Source: Candidatus Desantisbacteria bacterium CG1_02_38_46
GTDB lineage: Bacteria; Desantisbacteria; UBA1551; UBA1559
Direction of reading: 5' to 3'
Length of the DNA stretch: 15,591 nt
Assembly: GCA_001871015.1 (NCBI GenBank)
Contig: MNUO01000069.1
Location: 1 to 15,591, forward strand
Below are positions 1 through 6,462 of the stretch, one piece after another. The position numbers and the translations under genes are program-made. A model generated the notes under the pieces. It had not been told where the DNA came from, made no database searches, and was given only the letters and a program-made list of their open reading frames with translations. The stretch's first letter is position 1. Each line of letters opens with the position of its first letter.

Positions 1-269
1 CGCAGGCTGGGGGCATCCGCTTGTGTACTTTCTTTTGCTCTGTTTATTATCTTATCGTCTATATCTGTAAAATTCTGCACATAGTGAACTTTATATCCTT
101 TATATTCAAGGTATCGCCTTATCACATCAAATACAACATAGCACCTTGCATGCCCAATATGGCATTCATCATAAGGTGTAATTCCGCAGACATACATCTT
201 CACGTCTGGCGGATTCTGCGGAACAAATTCTTCTTTTTGCCTTGAAAGTGTATTATATATCTTTACCAT
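1..269 (-). CDS. cysS: Cysteinyl-tRNA synthetase, N-terminal part, cut by the window edge
   Basis: This is the first 89 residues of class I CysRS, which attaches cysteine to tRNA-Cys in the cytoplasm. Visible are the start [11 protein letters not shown], the zinc-ligand cysteine in [11 protein letters not shown] (C28), the class I signature HIGH at residues 37-40, and the conserved [13 protein letters not shown] at about 66-78. The start is ATG at 269, with a GAGGG ribosome binding site about 7 nt upstream. The frame is open to the window edge, so the gene continues to the left. It begins 12 nt after the stop of the small nuclease gene, and I see no promoter or terminator between them, so it is probably carried on the defence operon transcript or has a promoter inside it. 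Residues 80-89 ([10 protein letters not shown]) differ from the usual text after this motif, but the fragment is too short to judge. Confidence 0.93.
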   Translation of the reverse strand, partial: MVKIYNTLSRQKEEFVPQNPPDVKMYVCGITPYDECHIGHARCYVVFDVIRRYLEYKGYKVHYVQNFTDIDDKIINRAKESTQADAPSL

Positions 270-281
270 CTTAATCCCTCA

Positions 282-650
282 TCATATTCTTTTATAGAAA
301 GCTTCTCTCCCCTTAGTAATCAACTTATATTTCCAACCATTCCTGCAACAAAAATCTATTGCTGTCTCTCTTTTCAGTTTTGTCGATAACCATAAGAGTA
401 AGGGCAAACCTTTTGTTTCATGAATTTCTTTAGCACCATCTCGATATTCAACCAAAAAATCAGGAATGTAATATCTTGCAAATCCTAAAAATTTATAAGG
501 TATCCTAATGTTATGCTTTTTTGTCCATTTTGCCACAGCATGGTCACGCTCTAACTCAACCATATATTCTCGTTCAAGGGTAGAGTCATATTTCTCTTCG
601 CCATAAGGACTCTTTTTAAGATTTGTTAACTTCCCTCTTATGGTAATCAT
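282..650 (-). CDS. Small PD-(D/E)xK nuclease, stand-alone partner of the Res-like helicase
   Basis: A 122-residue protein that looks like a lone PD-(D/E)xK nuclease domain. An acidic helix STLEREYMVEL (23-33, candidate E25/E27) is followed by IPDF with D64 and then HETKG with E78 and K80, the order expected for an E...D...ExK active site. In classical type III enzymes a nuclease of this fold forms the C-terminus of Res. Here it is a separate gene whose ATG overlaps the helicase stop as ATGA, which predicts translational coupling and a near 1:1 ratio. The gene ends in two consecutive stops (TGATGA), directly before the cysS ribosome binding site. TnsA-like nucleases have a similar N-terminal helix and are an alternative family label. 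The fold call rests on motifs only and no cleavage specificity can be read. Confidence 0.72.
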   Translation of the reverse strand: MITIRGKLTNLKKSPYGEEKYDSTLEREYMVELERDHAVAKWTKKHNIRIPYKFLGFARYYIPDFLVEYRDGAKEIHETKGLPLLLWLSTKLKRETAIDFCCRNGWKYKLITKGREAFYKRI

Positions 651-2704
651 ATTTTACTTTTTGCAAAAATACCCTCTATCAACTCTGGTCTCAAAAACAC
701 ATCTCTAATCTGGTCAACTATTGCCCAAAGGATGCGTAATAATCGCTCATCATTTGATTCCTCAACATCGGTCCCTAATAGAAAACGTTTTCTAATATGC
801 TCACGAATAATTTTAACCAAAACAACCTGTCTCTCATCTGGATTTCTATCATATTCAAGAAATGCATCATGTGCTATTAAGTGAATCTGTCGAACTAATT
901 GTTTTTTCAATTCTTCTATACCCCAATTCTCAGTTTTCGTTATTCGGGCAATTTCCTCTATTTCTATTTTAGGAACATCTTTATCAATAATTGTAAGGTC
1001 CCCATCAAGATTCAGACTTTTAATCTGTTCAATTTCTTCAGTAATGTTCATTTTATGAAATTCATATTTATAATCATCAAGAAATCTCTGCCATTCATAA
1101 ATTGGTTCAACTATTTCTGGTGGTTCTGGAGTAGGTGGCAAGGAAGAAATATCCAGTCTTTCTTCTGCTTCTTCGATAGTAGTTTCGCCTTCATCTATTT
1201 TTTCCATCTCTTTATCTTCCGGAATTTTTTCAATATCAAAAATAATGCCTGCTGGGTCTAACGAATCTGGATATTGAGTCGCCCTTAAGTGCTCCCATAG
1301 CCAATCGTGCTTCAAAATTGGATGGTCAACCACAAATAAAGATTCCCATTCTTCAGGATTTTTACTCATTCTTCTTAAACCTCTTCCAATGACTTGTGGA
1401 CCATATACAGAAAATTTTTGTCCATCTGGCATCTGTTTAAAGCAAAATTTTCTAAAAAGTAAAATCACAGAGATATTACGAACATCCCATCCTTCACGAA
1501 GCATCAAAACTGAAACCACAGCGTCCCATTCCGTTAAGGGCTCTTTATTCAGGTTGCGAGCAGCCTCTTTTAACTCATCATCAGATTCATTAGTTACAAG
1601 TAATACTTTTTTTACTCCATAGGGTTCCCCGATTTTTAAAATTTCATCTTTTATACGTTCTGCATCTGCAATTGAAATTGCGACTACAAAAAGAAGTGGC
1701 TTAAACCGAGGACTTCCATCCTTATTCATTGGCATTCTCATATGTTGATTCTTCAGGAGTTCAAGAGCAATTGCAATTTGCTGACGCATAGGTTTTACAC
1801 TTGTTATGTAGCGCCTGGCAGGTATATTCCTTCTTTCAATTTCTTCCCAGGGCACATCTTCTGCAGAAATAGTTTTTCCTGTTTCCAAATCTTCATAGGT
1901 TAACTGAACCTTTCGAACATCAGGATGAAATACCACAATTCTCTTAATAATTTTATCCTGCATTCCCTGGGCAATGTCATATACAAAAATCATTTTGCTG
2001 TCTGGATGTAATCCATCAAGTCTATCAGGAGTAGCGGTTGTATCTAACCTGAAGAACCTCTTTGGTTTGAGTTTGTTTATCAGGTCATTATATTGTTCAG
2101 CTTTAGTATTATGTGCCTCATCATTAAATATACATAAAGATTCAACATTGTCGCGTAATACTTTCCAGTTATCTGTTCGTTCATAAATCTGGTGAATATT
2201 TCCTAAAATAATATTTCCGGATCTTATGCCTACAGCACTTACAAAAGGTTTCATTATATGAAGAGAAAACCTATTTTTTAGTGTTTCATAGGAATTTGAA
2301 AAGAAGGGAAAAACATCATACACATAGGAAGAAGAATTAATATCAAAGTCGTCTATCAATCTCTCACGCACAATTGTATTTGGTGTTAAGACAAGAAATT
2401 TCATCTGGTCGTGGACAATCATCATATATGCACTCATACCAGCAATAATAGTAGTTTTTCCTCCTCCAGTCACGATATTTGTTAGTATATCCTTTTCGCC
2501 AAGAATTTCAAAGGAATAAACACAGCGCTGAATTGCTTCTAACTGCATTTTCCATTGCTTTTCGCTAAAAAGTTCCATTTTGGGCTTGAATAGTGAAGAA
2601 GAAATGTGTCTCGAAAATGCAATTCCTTTTTCAGGAATTCCCTGAAATTCTGTCTTTACCCATTCCCTAAAATTTGCTTCGTGCGATTTAAAAAAGTAAT
2701 ACAT
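647..2704 (-). CDS. SF2 DEAH helicase/translocase, type III Res-like, without its own nuclease domain
   Basis: A 685-residue superfamily 2 ATPase. The motifs are in order: Walker A TGGGKTT (79-85), DEAH (195-198), motif III TAT in RLDTTATPDR (223-225), motif V in VLMLREGWDVRN (about 399-410) and motif VI QVIGRGLRR (437-445). The LREGWDVRN block is typical of type III restriction Res subunits. After about residue 480 there is a charged region (480-560) rich in E and P, then a helical tail, with no ExK-type nuclease motif; that domain is supplied by the overlapping downstream gene. Four nucleotides separate this gene from the HEPN gene upstream. The likely role is ATP-driven movement on DNA in restriction of unmodified DNA. 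Other DEAD/DEAH defence helicases cannot be excluded, but the neighbouring methyltransferase supports a Res role. Confidence 0.88.
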   Translation of the reverse strand: MYYFFKSHEANFREWVKTEFQGIPEKGIAFSRHISSSLFKPKMELFSEKQWKMQLEAIQRCVYSFEILGEKDILTNIVTGGGKTTIIAGMSAYMMIVHDQMKFLVLTPNTIVRERLIDDFDINSSSYVYDVFPFFSNSYETLKNRFSLHIMKPFVSAVGIRSGNIILGNIHQIYERTDNWKVLRDNVESLCIFNDEAHNTKAEQYNDLINKLKPKRFFRLDTTATPDRLDGLHPDSKMIFVYDIAQGMQDKIIKRIVVFHPDVRKVQLTYEDLETGKTISAEDVPWEEIERRNIPARRYITSVKPMRQQIAIALELLKNQHMRMPMNKDGSPRFKPLLFVVAISIADAERIKDEILKIGEPYGVKKVLLVTNESDDELKEAARNLNKEPLTEWDAVVSVLMLREGWDVRNISVILLFRKFCFKQMPDGQKFSVYGPQVIGRGLRRMSKNPEEWESLFVVDHPILKHDWLWEHLRATQYPDSLDPAGIIFDIEKIPEDKEMEKIDEGETTIEEAEERLDISSLPPTPEPPEIVEPIYEWQRFLDDYKYEFHKMNITEEIEQIKSLNLDGDLTIIDKDVPKIEIEEIARITKTENWGIEELKKQLVRQIHLIAHDAFLEYDRNPDERQVVLVKIIREHIRKRFLLGTDVEESNDERLLRILWAIVDQIRDVFLRPELIEGIFAKSKI

Positions 2705-2708
2705 AACT

Positions 2709-3473
2709 TTATCCTGGTTCTATCCTTTCATCTAAACGTTTCAAAAGTAAACTTGCTAATGATAAATATTCAAGTGTTTTATAAGGATCTTCCTGTTCTA
2801 TATTCTCATGGGCTTTTGGATTTCTAATACCCAATGTAACACCTTTGAAAATTTCCATAAAACCTAATTGTTCATCTTTTTCTGATTGTGCTTGTAGATT
2901 GTTCAACTTTATTTTTGGATTATTTAAAGAAAATGCTTGTTCCATAAGTGTCGCCCCATCTAATTCTCTTAAACCAGAGATTTCTCTCACATTTACAATA
3001 ACTTCTTTAAAGGCATTTAAAATTGCTTCTGCATACATTTTATTTTCAAATGCTTTTTTGCTGACTCTTACAATATTGGGATGAATTTTGAGCGAATCAA
3101 AAAGTATAATCAAATCTTCAAGAAGTACCTGCTCCTCTTCTGTGGTTTCTACTCTCCCAATAATTTTATTGAGTTCTTTTATAACTAAATCCAAAGCAGG
3201 CCCTTTTTGGGAAGGTTCAATTCCTCCTAAAAAATCAATCCAAGGATCTTGACTTATCCCGATAGAAGGCTGATAAATCATAAGACCACTGAATTTTCTT
3301 ATGTATGGTTCTATTGCTCCAAATTTTCTGCTTAAGATTTGTTCCTGTTTTCGTATCTCACCATGGTTCTTGATTACTTCGCCATCATCTACAGATTCAC
3401 AATAGTAATTTCTATGTTTTTTCAATAAGCTCAAAAAAGATTTTAATTTTTTTATCAAGTCCTTTGTCTTCAT
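2709..3473 (-). CDS. HEPN-superfamily Ymh/TIGR02391-like protein, putative ribonuclease
   Basis: A 254-residue, largely helical protein. Residues 1-140 are a coiled, charged N-terminal half I cannot assign. Residues about 142-250 match the pattern of the Hypoth_Ymh (TIGR02391) family: AILNAFKEVIVNVRE, SGLRELDGATLMEQAF, a glycine in LGFMEIFKGVTLGIRNPKAH, and LEYLSLASLLLKRLDE. RNPKAH at 217-222 is an R-x4-H motif, the catalytic signature of HEPN RNases (codons at 2808-2825). Family assignment is from memory of the pattern. RNase activity is inferred. Nine nucleotides separate it from the methyltransferase stop, and four separate its own stop from the helicase start, so it is an integral member of the operon. 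Possible roles are an abortive RNase effector, a regulator of restriction, or a purely structural subunit. Confidence 0.75.
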   Translation of the reverse strand: MKTKDLIKKLKSFLSLLKKHRNYYCESVDDGEVIKNHGEIRKQEQILSRKFGAIEPYIRKFSGLMIYQPSIGISQDPWIDFLGGIEPSQKGPALDLVIKELNKIIGRVETTEEEQVLLEDLIILFDSLKIHPNIVRVSKKAFENKMYAEAILNAFKEVIVNVREISGLRELDGATLMEQAFSLNNPKIKLNNLQAQSEKDEQLGFMEIFKGVTLGIRNPKAHENIEQEDPYKTLEYLSLASLLLKRLDERIEPG

Positions 3474-3482
3474 TGTATTCTT

Positions 3483-5417
3483 CTATTCTCCTATTTTAAT
3501 TTTCCTTGCTAATACAGTCTCGCCGGCAAGGTTGTCCTGAACTTTGCAGGCAATCGTATATTCTCCTGACTTCTCAAATTTGTGTTTAGCGGTCAAGATT
3601 GCTTCAAATCGCTCGCCAATTTTCTTATCTTTAACCTTTTCTCGCGATAAAATATATTCTTTGTCTGCAACAAAATGACCTTCCTGATAATCAAGGTCCC
3701 ACTGGCAATTGACTAAAAAACTATCTTCGTTGGTTGAAAGGGCATCAATTGCTTCAAATTCATATTCAAGTTCACTAATCTTTTTTGCCTTAATATCACC
3801 GATAACCGGTGGCTTGGAAAAACGCAAGAAAAATTCATTTTCTTCGGCATCTGGATAGCGCTGTAAAATACGAGCACGGAATTCTCTTGAATCAAGTGGA
3901 ATTAACTCTATTTCAACAGGCAAATTATTTTCCTCAGCATATTTTCTAAGTACTTTAATATATTCAATGCCCTGCCGACTGAACCTCCACCCAATAATTT
4001 TTGCACGCACAAGTTTATTTGGCTCAAGTCGGGATTTTATTTCATCAAAGAAGTCCTTAACAACTTTTGCATCAATAGAATCGTTTGGATTTGCAGGTCC
4101 CACCAAAATTGGTTCCTGCTGTCCGGGCGGACGAAAACCATTAGCAATGCCTTCCGCAGTATTAGCACTTGCACCATAGCAGGTTAAAACAAAATCTATA
4201 AAATCATCTTGGGAAAGATATGTAAATTTGTCAATTGGATAAACGCCAAGATAAGAAACTTCAATGTTAGGAATTTTTTCTGCTGTAATATCCAATTTTC
4301 CCTGAACCATTTCCGCTTTGGATATGTTACTTTTTACTCCACTCATTTCTTCACCAGTTTTAACAAGCCGGTCAAGAGTTACTGAAATTGCAACGCGCGA
4401 GGAATCGCAACCAATAAATCTGCGCTTTAGTTTCATTGCCACAGCTAAAGTAGTTCCTCCCCCACAGAAGAAATCAGCAACAATATCACCCTCATTAGAA
4501 GACGCTTTAATAATCCGCTCTAAAAGTGCTTCAGGTTTTTGGGTAGGATAACCGATCATCTCGCTTCTTACTCTATCCGTGGTATAAATATCACACCACC
4601 AATCTTCCATAGCTTTTCCTTTTTCCTCAAGTTTTTTAACATCTATTTCTTTACCCGTATAAGCAAGAGCCGTGCCACGGGTATCATGAACTCCTGATTT
4701 ATGAGGGCTACGAGGCTGATTAAAAGTAAACTGTTCTGTCTTAGAATATCTTAGAATAATATCATGCTTTTTTGGAAAGTGTTGGTGTGTTCCACTTGGT
4801 CCTGAATAACACCAAACTATCTCGTTCTGAAAATTCTCATATCCAAAAATTTTGTCCATCTCGCATTTGATATAATGACTTGCATGCCAGTCGCAGTGGA
4901 CATAAATTGAACCGGTATTTTTCAAAACACGTCTCATTTCCCATAGCCGGGCATTCAACCAGATAAGATATGTATCAATTCCTCCTTCCCATATATCATA
5001 GAAAGTGCGGACTTCATTTGTATCGCCCCAGATAACATTATAGGTTCTACCTGAGAAAAATGGTGGGTCAATATAAATAAGATCAACAAATTCTGATGGA
5101 ATTGTGCGAAGAACTTCAAGATTATCTCCCAGAATCAGTTGGTTTGCTGGTAATTCAGGAGCATTAAAAATTACAGTATCTCCGTGATTAGGTGGATGAA
5201 GTCTCGGGAGCCGGATATATGGAAAAACTCTGTCAAATGACTTGTGTTCATCATATCCCAAGGGTGGGCGAGTCGGGTCTGGTAAATTATGGACCCGCCT
5301 GCGCATTTTCTCAGAAACAGAAAATACCCTTTTCTGTTCCGGTAATGCCTGTTTTTGCGACTCTTCTTGAATTTTCTGTAAATCTTCCTGCGCCTGAACC
5401 TTCTTTTCTTTCTGCAT
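3483..5417 (-). CDS. Beta-class DNA methyltransferase (type III Mod-like) with a long C-terminal extension
   Basis: A 644-residue AdoMet-dependent DNA methyltransferase, probably N6-adenine. Catalytic motif IV DPPF lies at 117-120 within VDLIYIDPPFFSG. The AdoMet-binding motif I, DFFCGGGTT, follows at about 315-323, and GYPTQKPEALLERI (289-302) is the usual motif X region. The order IV, target region, I is that of beta-class enzymes such as type III Mod. The first 50 residues are a charged QKE-rich coil. From about 360 to 644 there is a long extension. Its end (about 555-640) alternates short strands and contains CQWDLDY and KFEKSGEYTIACKVQDN, resembling a PKD/Ig-like beta sandwich. The start ATG has an AAGGGA site 5 nt upstream. 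It is the first gene of the operon, as expected for the protecting activity of a restriction system. Confidence 0.9.
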   Translation of the reverse strand: MQKEKKVQAQEDLQKIQEESQKQALPEQKRVFSVSEKMRRRVHNLPDPTRPPLGYDEHKSFDRVFPYIRLPRLHPPNHGDTVIFNAPELPANQLILGDNLEVLRTIPSEFVDLIYIDPPFFSGRTYNVIWGDTNEVRTFYDIWEGGIDTYLIWLNARLWEMRRVLKNTGSIYVHCDWHASHYIKCEMDKIFGYENFQNEIVWCYSGPSGTHQHFPKKHDIILRYSKTEQFTFNQPRSPHKSGVHDTRGTALAYTGKEIDVKKLEEKGKAMEDWWCDIYTTDRVRSEMIGYPTQKPEALLERIIKASSNEGDIVADFFCGGGTTLAVAMKLKRRFIGCDSSRVAISVTLDRLVKTGEEMSGVKSNISKAEMVQGKLDITAEKIPNIEVSYLGVYPIDKFTYLSQDDFIDFVLTCYGASANTAEGIANGFRPPGQQEPILVGPANPNDSIDAKVVKDFFDEIKSRLEPNKLVRAKIIGWRFSRQGIEYIKVLRKYAEENNLPVEIELIPLDSREFRARILQRYPDAEENEFFLRFSKPPVIGDIKAKKISELEYEFEAIDALSTNEDSFLVNCQWDLDYQEGHFVADKEYILSREKVKDKKIGERFEAILTAKHKFEKSGEYTIACKVQDNLAGETVLARKIKIGE

Positions 5418-5454
5418 AATTATCCCTTTATATGAGAGTAGAACTAAAAGTCTA

Positions 5455-5471
5455 TTCTACAATTTGTAGAA
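5455..5471. promoter_or_regulatory. Perfect 17-bp dyad, candidate operator of the methyltransferase operon
   Basis: TTCTACAA-T-TTGTAGAA is a perfect inverted repeat with a one-base centre. It lies 38 bp upstream of the methyltransferase start and covers the proposed -10 box. A further half-site, GTAGAA, occurs at 5438-5443. Repressor or C-protein control of restriction operons through such dyads is established in other systems; no regulator gene is visible here, so the binding protein is unknown. Confidence 0.55.
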
Positions 5472-5490
5472 CCCCAATAAAAATTTTCAA
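5463..5490 (-). promoter_or_regulatory. Probable sigma70 promoter of the defence operon
   Basis: On the minus strand, TTGAAA (5490-5485) is followed after 16 bp by TACAAA (5468-5463), giving a transcript that starts near 5456 and a leader of about 40 nt to the methyltransferase ATG. The -10 match is weak, and the dyad overlaps it. Confidence 0.4.
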
Positions 5491-5546
5491 GCCGTCAGAG
5501 CAAGTTCTTCCTAAGATTGCAGAAATTTTTAAAATTGCGATTTTAC

Positions 5547-5575
5547 TTGACAAAAATAAAAAAATATGATATAAT
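5547..5575 (+). promoter_or_regulatory. Near-perfect extended -10 sigma70 promoter on the + strand
   Basis: TTGACA (5547-5552), a 17-bp spacer, then TATAAT (5570-5575) with TG at 5567-5568 forming an extended -10. This is the consensus in every key position. It points away from the methyltransferase operon and has no protein-coding gene downstream before a terminator, so it most likely drives the small RNA that follows. Confidence 0.85.
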
Positions 5576-5581
5576 CTTTAC

Positions 5582-5676
5582 AGAAGTTGAAAGTTAATTT
5601 TCAAAAGGTTCCTCCTCAGTGATAAAAACCCGGGATAGGGTTTTTCCGAAAGGATAGCTGGGGAGGTCGTTTTTTT
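5582..5676 (+). ncRNA. Unrecognised small RNA of about 95 nt with a branched fold
   Basis: Transcription is predicted to start near A5582. The RNA begins with a small hairpin (UUGAAA 5587-5592 with UUUCAA 5599-5604). A three-way junction follows. The closing stem CCUCCUCAG (5611-5619) pairs fully with CUGGGGAGG (5658-5666). One arm is AAAAACCC (5624-5631) with GGGUUUUU (5638-5645). A second short arm is CC-GAAA-GG (5646-5653). Seven U residues follow (5670-5676). There is no start codon with an open frame and I do not recognise a known family: SRP RNA, 6S, hammerhead and the common riboswitch cores do not fit. It lies between the methyltransferase operon and the DUF3800 gene and is divergent from the former, so a role in the island is possible but unproven. 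Confidence 0.68.
5611..5676 (+). terminator. Intrinsic terminator formed by the closing stem of the small RNA
   Basis: The 9-bp stem 5611-5619/5658-5666 is followed by UCG and seven U residues. The U run overlaps the DUF3800 stop codon, which is read from the other strand, so the two transcription units meet tail to tail. Confidence 0.7.
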
Positions 5677-6397
5677 AGTGGATTTTATATTTATTGTCAT
5701 CGTTTCTTTTGCTATAATAAGAGTTTCGTTCATAGAAGATATCTCTTCCTGGTTTGTAATAATTAAACTCGCTTTTTATTCTTTGTTCTATCGCTTTATA
5801 TGGCCTCACTTCAATATCACCCCAGTCACCATATTTTCTATAAATTGCCCATCCACAATAATCAGCTGCTTGAAGACAATAATTAGACTCTGATGGATGG
5901 TGAAAAATGTAAAACCTTTTATTTTCATTCCCGCCTAACAACCTCCTCAATGCTACCTTAATACCCTTCTCAACAAAATCCCTCTTTTTTGTAAAAGGAA
6001 TTGAATCTGTAAAAATGAAAACTTTGTTAAAGGAATATCTTTTGAATATATACTGAAGAAGGCATTTGTATATTTCAAGATAAATTACAAAATAATTTCT
6101 TGTGGGATGATTTTTTGGTTTTTCTATAATTATTGAATCTATTTCATATGAATCATCGCTCTTTAAAATGTCAAAAACTTTATTTCTTATAATCTGGCTA
6201 TCTTCGCTTGCGTGAAAGAGTTTTATATTTTGACCTTCTTTTAGCAGTTTATTATCAAGTTCATTCAGCTTTTCCATTAAGCCAAAAGGGGTTGTGCTTA
6301 ATAATGAAGTAAAAACCAGGTGCTGGCTACCCTGTGAGGAAAAATCAAAATTTCCTGATTCGTCAAAAAATAAATAAAGCTTTTCTACATTTTTCAT
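5675..6397 (-). CDS. DUF3800 family protein, RNase H-like fold expected
   Basis: A 240-residue soluble protein. It has the family hallmarks: an N-terminal strand ending in DESGNF (12-17), FHASED (61-66), an aspartate after a hydrophobic strand in VFIFTDS (D131), and the C-terminal CLQAADYCGWAIYRK (174-188). Aspartates spread in this way suggest a metal-dependent RNase H-type nuclease site, but the biochemical role of the family is not established. DUF3800 genes are often seen near defence and mobile genes. Its start has no clear ribosome binding site. It follows the HDAC gene by 65 nt and precedes the small RNA and methyltransferase operon, so it may be part of the island or an independent passenger. 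The C-terminal tail is rich in K, R, Y and N. Confidence 0.82.
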   Translation of the reverse strand: MKNVEKLYLFFDESGNFDFSSQGSQHLVFTSLLSTTPFGLMEKLNELDNKLLKEGQNIKLFHASEDSQIIRNKVFDILKSDDSYEIDSIIIEKPKNHPTRNYFVIYLEIYKCLLQYIFKRYSFNKVFIFTDSIPFTKKRDFVEKGIKVALRRLLGGNENKRFYIFHHPSESNYCLQAADYCGWAIYRKYGDWGDIEVRPYKAIEQRIKSEFNYYKPGRDIFYERNSYYSKRNDDNKYKIH

Positions 6398-6444
6398 CTG
6401 TGCAATTTTCCAACTGTGTCAGAAAGTATAGTATCTTGAAAAGA

Positions 6445-6455
6445 GGGACAGTCCC
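6445..6455. repeat. Short palindrome GGGACaGTCCC between HDAC and DUF3800 genes
   Basis: An 11-bp palindrome in the short gap at the border between the core genes and the island. Its GGGAC/GTCCC form recalls REP-type palindromes, but only one copy is seen here, so membership of a repeat family is a guess. It could also be a regulatory dyad for the DUF3800 gene. Confidence 0.35.
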
Positions 6456-6462
6456 ATATTCC

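Noticed and set aside
282-5417. BREX or DISARM system
   Set aside because: The hallmark genes of those systems (PglZ/BrxC, or the DISARM helicase with DUF1998) are absent; the set fits a type III-like layout better.
5611-5666. Hammerhead ribozyme or known riboswitch
   Set aside because: A three-way junction and GAAA are present, but the CUGANGA core of hammerheads is not, and there is no downstream + strand gene for a riboswitch to control.
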